This document shows positions 26,826 through 35,401 of a stretch of DNA of 64,000 bases, in pieces; position 1 is the stretch's first letter; every line of letters begins with the position of its first letter. The notes under the pieces were generated by a model. The model was not told where the DNA came from and did not search any database. It saw only the letters and a list, made by a program, of their open reading frames with translations. The position numbers and the translations under genes were made by a program. The stretch comes from Paenibacillus pinisoli (GTDB lineage: Bacteria; Bacillota; Bacilli; Paenibacillales; Paenibacillaceae): NCBI RefSeq assembly GCF_003605435.1, contig NZ_QXQB01000004.1, positions 310,001 to 374,000 of the forward strand. Direction: 5' to 3'.

Positions 26826-27407
26826 TTAGGCGCGCTTAGCTCCCAGCCGCTGAGCCTGATTGAGCCATTTGGCTCTTTGCTCGGGAGTGGAAGGCCGAAC
26901 CGGCGTAATCTCGGTGACGCGTACAGGCTTGATGCCGCAAAACTGCAAGATGTTGCGCTTCATCACGTTATGGCCGGCATGACGGTAGATCAACCGGTTG
27001 ATCCAGGACGGAGTATCCATCGTAACGATCAGATGCGCCGTGCGTCCGGTCAGCAGCTTATCCCACAGCTGAGAATTGGCCCGGTACTTGAAGGCGAAGC
27101 CGGGCAGAAAGACGCGGTCGAAAAAGCCTTTCAGCAGGGCAGGCATGGCTCCCCACCATGTAGGATAGACAAAGACGAGATGATGAGCCCAGCGGATATG
27201 CTCCTGAGCTTCTAGCAGTCCGGGCTCCAGCTCCGTTCTTTGGCGGTAGCCGTATTGGAGAATCGGATTGAAGCTGAGCTTGCTCAGATCGAGATACCGT
27301 ACCTCTGCCCCGTTTTCTGCGGCGCCTTTTATATAAGCCTCGGACAACGCGGAGCAGAAGCTTTGGGGATCGGGATGGCCGTTAATAACCAGAATATTTG
27401 TTTTCAT
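26826..27407 (-). CDS. NAD(P)H-dependent oxidoreductase (flavodoxin-like/NQO fold)
   Basis: A 193-residue flavin reductase of the KefF/MdaB/NQO1 group. It begins ILVINGHPDPQSFCSAL (FMN/FAD phosphate loop) and contains VFVYPTWWGAMPALLKGFFDRV, the typical flavin-contacting strand and loop. Relatives reduce quinones by two electrons with NAD(P)H and protect from electrophiles. AGGAGG lies 9 nt before the start. It is divergent from an AraC regulator that may control it. Confidence 0.92.
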   Translation of the reverse strand: MKTNILVINGHPDPQSFCSALSEAYIKGAAENGAEVRYLDLSKLSFNPILQYGYRQRTELEPGLLEAQEHIRWAHHLVFVYPTWWGAMPALLKGFFDRVFLPGFAFKYRANSQLWDKLLTGRTAHLIVTMDTPSWINRLIYRHAGHNVMKRNILQFCGIKPVRVTEITPVRPSTPEQRAKWLNQAQRLGAKRA

Positions 27408-27422
27408 CGGAATGTTCCTCCT

Positions 27423-27459
27423 ATAAGATAGTGATGCAGGATCTATATCAAGAATATAG
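27423..27459 (-). promoter_or_regulatory. Promoter and inverted repeat ahead of the oxidoreductase
   Basis: On the minus strand TTGATA (27451-27446), a 17-bp spacer and TCTTAT (27428-27423). The -35 box lies inside an inverted repeat CTATAT-N5-ATATAG at 27443-27459, which could be an operator for the divergent AraC-type protein or another regulator. Confidence 0.45.
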
Positions 27460-27531
27460 GGAATCCGATTAAGGAACTATGATCGAATACGCAATTGAGA
27501 TTGCTTATTTGCGCAGTTGGAGGTGAAGATG

Positions 27532-28602
27532 ATGAGTGAAGCCAGTGTAGCGATCTCGATGGTATTTCCCGTCATGAAGACGATTGTGCATAAAGGATTC
27601 CATGCAGAGGAGTTTTGCAGGCATGCCTCTTTCGACCCTGCCTTGCTTCAGGACGTGGAAGCCCGTATTCCGGGCTCCGAGCTGAAGCGGCTTATGTTGG
27701 AGGCGGCTTCTTATACAGGCGATGAGCATTTCGGCCTGCACCAAGGGCTGATTATGGAGTTTGCCGATATGGGCTTGCTTGGCTACGTGATGATGCATTC
27801 CAAAACGGTTGGCGATGCTTTGGCGGCCTATCAGCGGTATAACGTCATATTGTGCAGCGGATTTCAATTGGGGTGGGAGGTTCAAGGCGAAGACTTCCTG
27901 CTGACGATGAAGCTTGATGACGGCGGAGGGTCTTCCCGCCATTGCATGGAGGATATGGCCAGCTCGCTCTACTGCATGATCGGCAAGCTGAGCAACCGGC
28001 ACATTGCGCTGCGGGAGGTTCGCTTCTCGCATGAGGCGCCATCCGAATTGGAGCCGTATTATTCGGTATTCGGCCTGTCGCCGAGCTTCGGATGCGAGAG
28101 CAACTGTCTGCGCATGAGCAAGGAAACGCTGGAGTACCCTGTCATTTATTCCGATCCCAGATTGCTGTCTCTCTTCGAGTCGATTGTTCAGGAAACGAAG
28201 GATGGGATGACGGCAGCAGGCGGGCTGCAGGAGCAAATTATGCACTGGATGAGAAAAACGCTGCCGAACCGCTACCCGACCCTGCAGCATACGGCAGAGC
28301 AGTTCGGCATGAGCGTCAGAACGCTCCAGCATAAGCTGAAGTCGGAAAACACGACGTTTAACGATCTGTCCGTGCAAGTGCGCAAGGAGCTGGCGATGGG
28401 ATATTTGCGCAATCGGAACACATCCGTCGGCGATATTGCATATGCCCTTCACTTCTCCGAGCCCAGCGCGTTCCAGAGCGCATTCAAGAAGTGGACGGGA
28501 ATGACGCCGGGCCAATACCGGGCGAATCCGGAGACGGCTGAAGCGGAAGCAGCCGGTTATCCTTCAGCCCCGGGAGCGGCGGGGAGCAATCCGGCCTCCT
28601 AA
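27532..28602 (+). CDS. AraC family regulator (OruR/PchR-like N-terminal domain)
   Basis: A 356-residue regulator. The N-terminal 200 residues match the arabinose-binding-like domain of the GadR/OruR/ArgR type (FGLHQGLIMEFADMGLLGYVMMHSKTVGDAL). The C-terminal AraC domain (about 235-335) contains TAEQFGMSVRTLQHKLK and VGDIAYALHFSEPSAFQSAFKKWTG. GGAGG lies 8 nt before the ATG at 27532. It is divergent from the oxidoreductase gene, its likely target. The last 39 bases overlap, on the opposite strand, the end of a short membrane-protein frame. Confidence 0.9.
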   Translation: MSEASVAISMVFPVMKTIVHKGFHAEEFCRHASFDPALLQDVEARIPGSELKRLMLEAASYTGDEHFGLHQGLIMEFADMGLLGYVMMHSKTVGDALAAYQRYNVILCSGFQLGWEVQGEDFLLTMKLDDGGGSSRHCMEDMASSLYCMIGKLSNRHIALREVRFSHEAPSELEPYYSVFGLSPSFGCESNCLRMSKETLEYPVIYSDPRLLSLFESIVQETKDGMTAAGGLQEQIMHWMRKTLPNRYPTLQHTAEQFGMSVRTLQHKLKSENTTFNDLSVQVRKELAMGYLRNRNTSVGDIAYALHFSEPSAFQSAFKKWTGMTPGQYRANPETAEAEAAGYPSAPGAAGSNPAS

Positions 28603-28839
28603 CAGAAGTACCGCTGGAACCAGCACGGCTACAGCGAACTGCGCCGTCACATTTTTATTGAAATCAATCAAGCGAAGGTCGAGTGCGGGCTTCGCTTTTT
28701 CCCCGTGCTTCCGTACCCACCGCTCCATCGTCACGATTTCTTCGCCGTCAAGAAGGAGAAACACCACAACGAATAGCCACATCCATACGTCCAAATAAAC
28801 GGCTGCGTCCAGCAGCATACGATCAGACTCCTCGCTCAT
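28564..28839 (-). pseudogene. Truncated HXXEE-like membrane protein
   Basis: A 91-residue frame. DVWMWLFVVVFLLLDGEEIVTMERW resembles the first helix of HXXEE-domain membrane proteins, where the usual text is close to H-D-x-E-E-I-x-T; here the histidine position is Leu (residues LLDGEEI). The frame has a second hydrophobic stretch (VAVLVPAVLLLGG) and then ends in RIAPRRSRG, which is the antisense of the neighbouring AraC gene. Family members are normally about 150-180 residues, so the C-terminal half seems lost. The ATG at 28839 has no clear ribosome binding site; an upstream ATG at 28914 would run through a terminator hairpin. I regard it as a decaying gene; an intact small gene is possible. 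Confidence 0.45.
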
Positions 28840-28876
28840 ATAGTCCGATGCGTTGCGGCAGTCAATCCGTATGTCA

Positions 28877-28903
28877 TAAAAAAAAGGAGACGCAGTCTCC
28901 TTT
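28877..28903 (-). terminator. Intrinsic terminator
   Basis: AAAGGAGAC and GTCTCCTTT around a 3-nt loop; on the minus strand a run of eight T follows. It lies about 50 bp beyond the stop of the five-helix membrane protein gene. Confidence 0.9.
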
Positions 28904-28951
28904 AATAAAGCCAAAGCTAATGATAAGTTCGATAGGTTGATCTAATGCCTG

Positions 28952-29482
28952 CTATGCAGAAAAGAAACGAATCAGTCCAAGAATGGCGAAGCCGAATAGG
29001 ACGGTGCCGGCGCCGATGCCAGTAATGGCGCTTCTGGCCACTTGCAACTTGGGCGCCCAAAAAACGGCGATGACGGGTACAGCAACCAGCAGCGCGGCCA
29101 GCACGTACAAAGCAGAATCGTCGAACACGCTGACAAGACCGATGAAATGAATGCCGACGATAAAGGCGATCCATGGCGCGACGAAGTCGCTTTGTTTTTT
29201 GCGGATGAGCAGAAAAGCGCCCAGTCCCGCGAGGAAAAACTCGATATAGACGGTAATCAGATAAACGGTGAATGAAGCGTCATCGTTCAGGGCGGATGGC
29301 TCGCTCCAATTCTTAATGCTTAGGTATACGCCGAATAAGCAGACCAGCAGCGCAATGCCGGACGCAATGCCGAGGTAGGGGCGCCAGCCACTGCGCGGAC
29401 GCTCCTGCGCCCATCCGAACCAGACAAAGCTGAACATGCCGAAGATTGACGCATACATGGCATAATCCCTTATGTAGTCCAT
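28952..29482 (-). CDS. Five-helix integral membrane protein, unknown function
   Basis: A 176-residue protein with about five hydrophobic segments (around residues 8-24, 36-55, 70-92, 103-122 and 125-170, the last one probably two helices). SGWRPYLGIASGIALLVCL and the tail AITGIGAGTVLFGFAIL are typical of small uncharacterised Bacillales membrane proteins. AGGAGG precedes the start. I do not recognise a family with a known role. A terminator follows, so it is probably a single-gene unit. Confidence 0.8.
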   Translation of the reverse strand: MDYIRDYAMYASIFGMFSFVWFGWAQERPRSGWRPYLGIASGIALLVCLFGVYLSIKNWSEPSALNDDASFTVYLITVYIEFFLAGLGAFLLIRKKQSDFVAPWIAFIVGIHFIGLVSVFDDSALYVLAALLVAVPVIAVFWAPKLQVARSAITGIGAGTVLFGFAILGLIRFFSA

Positions 29483-29590
29483 GGAACTCCTCCTATGTCA
29501 TAACCTGACCTTTGAAGTGGATGCATTTTTACTATATCATGGATAGGATAGAAAGCACGATAAAGATTTGGAAATAGGGGATATGGAATT

Positions 29591-30235
29591 ATGATTGCGA
29601 ATAAAGGGAATGCGTCTAAAAAAATCATAATGATCGCAGCGCTTGGAGGAGCAGCCGCGCTTCTGTGGGGAGCGCTGTTCGTATGGGCTGCCGGGCCGCT
29701 TGGACAATCGCCGGCGCAGGTTGAAGAGCCTGCCGTGCTGTATGCGGGGTATGACTTGGAAGGGATTGCCGAAGACATGACAATGTATGTCGGCGACAAC
29801 TCCAAAGTATCCCGAATTGCAAGCTGGTTGCCGTCTCCGGACCCCGGCTATATGCAGAGATATATCGCGATTGCCAGCTCGGAGCAGCCATATGGCTTGA
29901 CGCTGTTCTATGAGCCGGCAGATCCGGCCGGATACGGAGAGCTTCCCGATGCGGCTAGCGATCCGGAGTTTGCAAGGCAAAGCCGGAACAATGCGATTGT
30001 ATTGTTCGCCATGATTGGCAATGTCGATCGGCTGACCTTCGCCTACCGCAATACGGGAGCGCCTGACGAGCTGATTCCGTCCGACTACGTGCCGCTGCTG
30101 GAATACAATCGATCCGACTTCGCCATAGAAGCTGATTTTGCGGATAAGCGCAATCATGTAGAGCGGTTGGGTCAATATTTGGAGCAAGCGCAATCAGAAG
30201 CCCTTGCCGTAAGCCTGCGGGAGACTGGGGCATAA
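29591..30235 (+). CDS. DUF4825-like membrane-anchored protein
   Basis: A 214-residue protein with one N-terminal membrane anchor (residues 10-35) and an outside domain. YVGDNSKVSRIASWLP, PYGLTLFYEP and the late VDRLTFAYR strand fit the DUF4825 family, whose role is unknown and which is often found with sensor or anti-sigma-like proteins. AGGGGAT lies upstream of the ATG. There is no lipobox cysteine. It converges on the MarR gene. Confidence 0.78.
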   Translation: MIANKGNASKKIIMIAALGGAAALLWGALFVWAAGPLGQSPAQVEEPAVLYAGYDLEGIAEDMTMYVGDNSKVSRIASWLPSPDPGYMQRYIAIASSEQPYGLTLFYEPADPAGYGELPDAASDPEFARQSRNNAIVLFAMIGNVDRLTFAYRNTGAPDELIPSDYVPLLEYNRSDFAIEADFADKRNHVERLGQYLEQAQSEALAVSLRETGA

Positions 30236-30264
30236 GCGCGCCTATATTTTTAGTAAAGAGCAAT

Positions 30265-30293
30265 AAGGCTTCCGAATTCGATTCGGAAGCCTT
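30265..30293. terminator. Hairpin between convergent genes
   Basis: A 13-bp perfect stem (30265-30277 with 30281-30293) around TCG. The T-runs on both sides are poor, but the position between the DUF4825 and MarR genes suggests a shared terminator. Confidence 0.6.
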
Positions 30294-30301
30294 TGCTGTA
30301 T

Positions 30302-30751
30302 TCACTTATTATTGTCTGGACCTGTGCGATGCTTCAGCGACTTATTGAACTTCGCAAGCAGCCGTCCGAATTGCTCACGGTCCTCTTCGTCCCAGCCCTC
30401 GACCAAGCGGCTGATGCTGGCCAGTCTGGACTGTCTATATTCATGAAGATCCGCTTCGCCAAGCTCTGTTATTTGGTAGAAATAAGCTCTCCCGTCCTGT
30501 GCATCCGGCACTTTCCGAACATAGCCCTTCTGCTCGAGCACGGCAGCTTGGCGGCTGACGGTGGAAATATCAAGCTGCAGCTCTTCGCCCAGCTGTTTCA
30601 CGCCGGCTGAGCCCTGCTCCGAAATTTGATGCAGAAGCAAGTAGGCGGCCCTGTCGAGCTTGGCTCCTTTTTTGTTCGCTGTAATCGATGTGACCCTGCG
30701 GATCAGTACCGCAAGCTCGAATTCAATTGTATCTAATGAGCGGTCGCCCAC
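30302..30751 (-). CDS. MarR family regulator of the divergent MFS pump
   Basis: A 149-residue MarR protein with VKQLGEELQLDISTVSRQAAVLEQKGYVRKVPDAQDGRAYFYQIT as winged helix region (residues 53-97). It starts with GTG at 30751, with GGAGG 10 nt upstream. It is divergent from an MFS gene whose promoter carries two copies of a perfect palindrome, so it is most likely the repressor of that pump. Its own promoter candidate is TTGACA-N16-TATGAT on the minus strand (30818-30791). Confidence 0.92.
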   Translation of the reverse strand: MGDRSLDTIEFELAVLIRRVTSITANKKGAKLDRAAYLLLHQISEQGSAGVKQLGEELQLDISTVSRQAAVLEQKGYVRKVPDAQDGRAYFYQITELGEADLHEYRQSRLASISRLVEGWDEEDREQFGRLLAKFNKSLKHRTGPDNNK

Positions 30752-30842
30752 CTTGAAGTCGCCTCCTTCTTTTTTCGGCTGTTCATGAACATCATAAGGG
30801 ATACAGGGGGATTGTCAACAAAGAAACAGGATTACGGGTTCA

Positions 30843-30891
30843 TTGACAGCTATATAATTGTATTATACAATCAAATAGTTGTATCATACAA
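30843..30891 (+). promoter_or_regulatory. MFS promoter with tandem MarR operators
   Basis: TTGACA (30843-30848), a 17-bp spacer and TACAAT (30866-30871) match consensus almost fully. Two perfect palindromes lie over it: TTGTAT-T-ATACAA at 30858-30870, covering the -10 box, and TTGTAT-C-ATACAA at 30879-30891. Their centres are 21 bp apart, two helical turns, so two dimers could bind the same face. Confidence 0.88.
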
Positions 30892-30926
30892 GTTTATCTG
30901 AAAACAGATCAAAAGGGGATAGAGCA

Positions 30927-32171
30927 ATGTCATCATTAGCAAAATCAACAGCAGCTCCGGCGGAGCTGAACAGCGCTCTGCAGAAGAGCGGCTTTCTCGG
31001 TCAGCCGATGTCGGTATGGGCCGTTTTTTTTACGAGTATTATTGCGTTTATGGGCATGGGGCTGGTCAATCCGATTCTGCGGGAGCTGTCGGAGAAGCTG
31101 ATGGCCTCGCCAAGCGAAGTAAGCCTGCTGTTCACCAGCTACAACGCTGTAATGGCGGTGGCGATGCTGATTACGGGCGCAGTATCTACGCGGCTTGGCA
31201 TTAAGCGTACGCTGCTGGCGGGAATCGGCGTAATTGCGCTTGTATCGTTGCTCGGCGGATTCGCCGGCGACATCTGGACGCTGGTCGGCTTGCGCGCAGG
31301 CTGGGGACTTGGCAATGCGCTTTTCGTCGCAACCGCGCTTTCGGCTATGGTTTCATTATCAAGCAATGGCACAGCGAAAGCGATCATCCTCTATGAAGCG
31401 GCAGTCGGCATCGGCATGTCGGTCGGTCCGCTGCTCGGCGGGACGCTGGGGTCCATCTCCTGGCGAGGGCCATTCTTCGGCGTCTCCATTCTGATGCTGG
31501 CCGGCTTTATTGTGCTCTCCACATCCATGCCGAAGCAAAAGCAGCCGGCAGTCGCCGCTCCGTCAGCGCCGACCTCTGTGCTCGCGCCGTTCCGCGCCAT
31601 GAAGCATCGCTCGCTGCTAGTGCTCGGCATCGTGGCGGCGCTCTATAATGTCGGCTTCTTTACGATTATGGCTTATGCGCCGTTTGTGATGGGGCTGAAG
31701 CCGCAAGGGATGGGCTATGTCTTCCTGGGCTGGGGCGTGCTGCTTGCCGTCACGTCGGTCTTCATGGCTCCCAAGCTGCAGAAGCGGTTCGGCACGATCA
31801 AGGCGATGTACCTGATGCTGTTATTGTTCGTGCTCGATCTAGCTGTGATGGGCATCTTCACGGCAACCAAGGAAGTGGTTATTGCAGCGGTCATCTTCGC
31901 TGGAGCGATTCTCGGCAACAGCAACACGCTGATTACGACTGCGGTGATGGATGCCGCGCCTGTCGCGCGGTCGACGTCGTCTGCCGCATACAGCTTTCTG
32001 CGGTTCATTGGGGCGGCGATTGCTCCCTTTATGGCCAATAAGCTGGCAGAGCATTTCAACGTCCATCTCCCGTTTTTCGTAGGTGCCGGGTTTGTGCTTC
32101 TGTCGGTGGTTTTCATTGGGCTAAACCGGAAGCATCTGAGACGCATCGATGAGGCGAAGCCCGCCCATTAA
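30927..32171 (+). CDS. MFS drug exporter (12-helix DHA1 type)
   Basis: A 414-residue major facilitator protein with 12 predicted helices. MGMGLVNPILRELSEKL begins the first helix-loop, VSTRLGIKRTLLAG carries the loop 2-3 motif A, and the motif C region is AVGIGMSVGPLLGGTLG. These point to a proton-driven exporter. The start at 30927 has AAAGGGGAT upstream; the longer frame from 30879 would run through the operator. The paired MarR gene and operators indicate induction by a toxic compound. Confidence 0.92.
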   Translation: MSSLAKSTAAPAELNSALQKSGFLGQPMSVWAVFFTSIIAFMGMGLVNPILRELSEKLMASPSEVSLLFTSYNAVMAVAMLITGAVSTRLGIKRTLLAGIGVIALVSLLGGFAGDIWTLVGLRAGWGLGNALFVATALSAMVSLSSNGTAKAIILYEAAVGIGMSVGPLLGGTLGSISWRGPFFGVSILMLAGFIVLSTSMPKQKQPAVAAPSAPTSVLAPFRAMKHRSLLVLGIVAALYNVGFFTIMAYAPFVMGLKPQGMGYVFLGWGVLLAVTSVFMAPKLQKRFGTIKAMYLMLLLFVLDLAVMGIFTATKEVVIAAVIFAGAILGNSNTLITTAVMDAAPVARSTSSAAYSFLRFIGAAIAPFMANKLAEHFNVHLPFFVGAGFVLLSVVFIGLNRKHLRRIDEAKPAH

Positions 32172-32294
32172 AGGCGGCATTCTCTCTTTAAAGGCTCTGA
32201 TAGGATATTCCTTTCGGAGCGTAGCGGCAGATTGCCGCAGCCAAAGCGGTCACGGACAAGATCGGCGCATATAATAAGACGTTGAAGCAAGCAC

Positions 32295-32332
32295 AATCGC
32301 CCTCCTTCGCATGATTGCGAAAGAGGGCGATT
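32295..32332. terminator. Long hairpin between convergent genes
   Basis: Arms AATCGCCCTC and GAGGGCGATT with an inner TCGCA/TGCGA stem and a 4-nt loop. There is no T-run, so it may be a Rho-independent terminator only in part, or a transcript-stabilising structure. It lies between the MFS and SDR genes. The rest of the 200-bp gap (32172-32371) shows nothing else. Confidence 0.45.
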
Positions 32333-32371
32333 ACTGTATCGATCATTACGCTGCCTTGGTGCAGCGGCTCA

Positions 32372-33124
32372 TTATTTTGCCGTAACGCCGCCGTCGACAG
32401 GCAGTTCTACGCCTGTCACATAAGAAGCTTCATCCGACGCCAGGAAGAGAACGGCCTGGGCTACTTCCGAGGCTTGTCCAACACGCGGCAAAGCGGTCTG
32501 GGACAGGAAGAATTGCAGCATTTGCGGATCCTCGACGAATTGGCTGCTCATCGGCGTAGAGATAAAGCCCGGATGCACCGAGTTGACACGGATATTTTGG
32601 CCTCCGAAATCGACTGCTGCCGCTTTGCTCAGCATGCGCACCGCGCCTTTGGAAGCTGTATAGGCGCCAGCGCCGCTGCTGCCGGTCAAGCCGGCAATGG
32701 AGGAGATGTTGATGATGGAGCCGCCTCCGCCCGCAACCATATGAGGGATAACATGCTTCATGCCGAGAAACACGCTAGTCACGTTAATATTCATGACTCT
32801 ATTCCATTGATCTATCGACGTGTCCAGCAGGCCGACGGCCATGGAGATTCCGGCATTGTTCACCAGCACATCGATTTTGCCGTATTGGTTCACAGTCTCC
32901 GCGACAACCTCGCTCCAGTTGTCTTCCGACGCCACATCATGCTTGATGGCAATGGCGTCGCCGCCATCCTCTTGAATGCTCTTCGCGACGGCCTGGACCG
33001 CGTCAAAGTTAATGTCTGTCAATACGACCTTGGCGCCTTCCTGAGCCAGCAAGCGGGCCTCTTCCAGTCCCATGCCGCTACCCGCTCCAGTTACAATAGC
33101 TACTTTTCCATTCATTCGTGTCAT
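32372..33124 (-). CDS. SDR family oxidoreductase (classical)
   Basis: A 250-residue classical short-chain dehydrogenase. TGAGSGMG binds the cofactor, VVLTDIN (acidic residue after the second strand) suggests NAD preference, VLVNNAG follows, and the catalytic set is Ser in NISSIAG and YTASK. The end ASYVTGVELPVDGG is typical. GAGGAGG lies 10 nt before the ATG. It is divergent from a TetR gene and has a palindromic operator near its promoter, so it should be induced by a ligand of that repressor, perhaps the ketone or alcohol it converts. Confidence 0.9.
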   Translation of the reverse strand: MTRMNGKVAIVTGAGSGMGLEEARLLAQEGAKVVLTDINFDAVQAVAKSIQEDGGDAIAIKHDVASEDNWSEVVAETVNQYGKIDVLVNNAGISMAVGLLDTSIDQWNRVMNINVTSVFLGMKHVIPHMVAGGGGSIINISSIAGLTGSSGAGAYTASKGAVRMLSKAAAVDFGGQNIRVNSVHPGFISTPMSSQFVEDPQMLQFFLSQTALPRVGQASEVAQAVLFLASDEASYVTGVELPVDGGVTAK

Positions 33125-33170
33125 ATTATGTCTGCCTCCTCGATGGTGGTATGAAAGTTTAAATTAATGG

Positions 33171-33228
33171 TGATAGTGATGACTATCATCATCATAACGA
33201 TTATATCATCTTCGATTTCATTATTCAA
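33171..33228 (-). promoter_or_regulatory. SDR promoter with TetR-type operator
   Basis: On the minus strand TTGAAT (33228-33223), a 17-bp spacer and TATAAT (33205-33200). A perfect inverted repeat TGATAGT-GATG-ACTATCA lies at 33171-33188, about 12 bp after the -10 box, over the expected start of transcription. Confidence 0.82.
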
Positions 33229-33254
33229 TTCCCGGGGTGCGGGGCTGGCATTCC

Positions 33255-33284
33255 TTGTGATAGCGGACATGCAGAGGTTATAAT
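33255..33284 (+). promoter_or_regulatory. Promoter of the TetR gene
   Basis: TTGTGA (33255-33260), an 18-bp spacer and a perfect TATAAT (33279-33284), 35 bp before the TetR start. Confidence 0.65.
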
Positions 33285-33318
33285 TTGGACATACAGAGTC
33301 AGAAGGGATATACATGCA

Positions 33319-33975
33319 ATGAAGCCTCAAGATCGATACAAGCAAGAACGCGACGAAAGCAAAAAAGCCCGTTATCAGCAAATCGTGCAGGCGGCGGAAT
33401 CGGTATTTTTCCGCAAAGGGATCGAGGGAGCGACCATGAACGATATCGCCAAAGAAGCGGGAATCGGCGTCGCCACGGTATTCCGGTATTTTCCTGCCAA
33501 AGAGCAGCTTGTTACCGTGCTCGCGGACGGAATTATGGAAGAGATTCGGCTGACCTTTGCCAGCATAGCCGAGCAGAATGCGACATGCCTGGAGAAGATC
33601 GGCCTCTTGTTCGACTACTTTATTTCGCTGCTGGAGGAGCGGAGAAGCTCCTTCATCAAGTTTCTGGAGGATCTGCATCTGAATGTGGCGCATGCCAGAG
33701 GGCTGTACGGCGATGTCAGCGAGCATGGAATAGCGGGCCGGAAAATATTCGCAATCTTCACAGCGATGATTGAAGAAGGCGAAAAGGACGGCTCGCTCCG
33801 CACCGATCTTCCGGCGGAGGAGATGCTCATTACGCTTGTGAATGCGTTCGGGCTGTTTGCCAGCAAGCTGGCGTATCAGAAGAACGTGCTGATGCTGCCA
33901 TCGGATGTCGAGCCGGAGAAGCAGCTGCTATTGGTGAAGGAAATGATGATGGCATTTATTAAGGCCAAATCTTAG
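33319..33975 (+). CDS. TetR family regulator (SDR repressor)
   Basis: A 218-residue TetR protein with a charged N-terminal extension (residues 1-20) before the HTH domain (IVQAAESVFFRKGIEGATMN and IGVATVFRYFPAKEQL in residues 22-68). It is divergent from the SDR gene, with a perfect inverted repeat between them. It is followed after 34 bp by a VOC gene, which may be in the same transcript. The C-terminal ligand domain gives no hint of the inducer. Confidence 0.9.
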   Translation: MKPQDRYKQERDESKKARYQQIVQAAESVFFRKGIEGATMNDIAKEAGIGVATVFRYFPAKEQLVTVLADGIMEEIRLTFASIAEQNATCLEKIGLLFDYFISLLEERRSSFIKFLEDLHLNVAHARGLYGDVSEHGIAGRKIFAIFTAMIEEGEKDGSLRTDLPAEEMLITLVNAFGLFASKLAYQKNVLMLPSDVEPEKQLLLVKEMMMAFIKAKS

Positions 33976-34009
33976 CGGGATTGCGTCAGCTCCCGAAGGA
34001 GACATGTCA

Positions 34010-34426
34010 ATGATGAAGCCAAGCATTACGGTATTAACGTTAGGCGTAGACGATCTGGAGCGTTCGCTTCACTTCTACAGGGATGGGTTAGGCTTTCCGA
34101 CCGAAGGCATTATAGGCACGGAGTTCGAGCATGGCGCTGTGGGATTTTTTGAGCTGCAGGGCGGGCTGAGGCTGGCGGTCTGGGAGCGCAAGTCGCTGGC
34201 GCATGAAGCCAAAGTGCCGCTTGGGCCGGCAAGCTCGACCGAGCTGACAATTGGACATAATGTGGGGAGCAGGGAAGAAGTGGACCGCATTATGGAGCAA
34301 GCAGAGAAAGCCGGGGCCGTAATAACGGACCCGGCGCATGATGCATTCTGGGGCGGCTACTCCGGCCATTTCATGGACCCGGACGGCCATCTGTGGGAAG
34401 TCGTCTGGAATCCGGCCTGGGAGTAA
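34010..34426 (+). CDS. VOC (glyoxalase/bleomycin resistance) family protein
   Basis: A 138-residue VOC protein. It begins ITVLTLGVDDLERSLHFYRDGLGF and ends GHFMDPDGHLWEVVWNP, where the glutamate and aspartate/histidine lie in metal-ligand places of the glyoxalase fold. AAGGAG is 8 nt before the ATG at 34010; the in-frame ATG at 34004 is too close. It probably belongs with the upstream TetR gene. It resembles the single-domain lactoylglutathione-lyase-like proteins of Bacilli; the substrate is unknown. Confidence 0.87.
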   Translation: MMKPSITVLTLGVDDLERSLHFYRDGLGFPTEGIIGTEFEHGAVGFFELQGGLRLAVWERKSLAHEAKVPLGPASSTELTIGHNVGSREEVDRIMEQAEKAGAVITDPAHDAFWGGYSGHFMDPDGHLWEVVWNPAWE

Positions 34427-34437
34427 CGCGGTAAGCC

Positions 34438-35358
34438 TTAAGGTAGGATGTGGCCGGCCGCTGTATAGATGCCGTACCATTCCTCTCGCGTCAGCTTGAT
34501 ATCGGATCCTTGGCATGCATCCTGCAGACGGCCGGCATTGGTTGTGCCAAGAACGACCTGGATGTTCGCCGGATGTCTCGTGATCCAGGCGACGGCGATA
34601 GCGGTAGCTGTCACGCCATACTGGTCCGCCAAGGAATCGATCAGCTTGTTCAGTTCTGGATAGTTCTCGAGGTCGCCGAGGAACGGACCGTCGAAGAAGG
34701 CTTTCTGGAACGGGGACCACGCTTGAATGGTGATGTTGTTCAAGCGGCAATAATCCAGCACGCCGCTGTCGCGGTTAACCGATTGATCGATGTTCATATT
34801 CAGAGCGATGCCGGAATCAATCATAGGCGTATGCGTAGCGCTTAGCTGCATCTGGTTCACAATCAGCTTATGCGGCACGTACTTCTGCAGCAGCTCAATC
34901 TGCATCGGCGTATGGTTCGATACGCCGAAGTGGCGCACCTTGCCGCTGGCATGAAGCTCGTTGAACGCCTCTGCCACTTCCTCCGGCTCGACCAGCGTAT
35001 CGGGACGATGAAGCAGCAGAATGTCCAGATAGTCGGTGTTCAGACGCTTTAGAATGCCGTCGGTTGAAGCGATAATATGCTCCTTGGAGAAGTCGAAGAA
35101 GCCTTTGCGGATGCCGCATTTGCTCTGCAGGATCATCGTTTCGCGCAAGGAAGGCGTCATGCCGACCGCTTCGGAGAAGTGCTCCTCGCAAGAGCCGGCT
35201 CCGTAGATGTCGGCATGGTCGAAGAAGTTGATGTCTTGTTCAATAGCTGTGCGAATAAGCTTCTCCGCTTCTGCAAGCGAAAGCTGCTTCAGGCGCATAT
35301 TGCCCATAATAATGTTGGATGCGCGAAGGTCCGTTCCGGCGATGTCTATGAATTTCAT
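34438..35358 (-). CDS. Aldo/keto reductase (YdhF-like)
   Basis: A 306-residue AKR with a TIM-barrel fold that reduces aldehydes or ketones with NADPH. The catalytic tetrad is visible as Asp and Tyr in FDHADIYG, Lys in LQSKCGI and His in ILLLHRPD. The late QVVLGTTNAGRLQDAC is the nucleotide-binding region. GGGAGGAA precedes the ATG at 35358; the longer frame from 35400 reaches back into the promoter. It lies divergent to a MerR gene and carries a MerR-type promoter with a 19-bp spacer. Confidence 0.92.
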   Translation of the reverse strand: MKFIDIAGTDLRASNIIMGNMRLKQLSLAEAEKLIRTAIEQDINFFDHADIYGAGSCEEHFSEAVGMTPSLRETMILQSKCGIRKGFFDFSKEHIIASTDGILKRLNTDYLDILLLHRPDTLVEPEEVAEAFNELHASGKVRHFGVSNHTPMQIELLQKYVPHKLIVNQMQLSATHTPMIDSGIALNMNIDQSVNRDSGVLDYCRLNNITIQAWSPFQKAFFDGPFLGDLENYPELNKLIDSLADQYGVTATAIAVAWITRHPANIQVVLGTTNAGRLQDACQGSDIKLTREEWYGIYTAAGHILP

Positions 35359-35401
35359 GCCTTGATTCCTCCCGAAATTGAGTATAATAGGGTACATCAC
35401 T

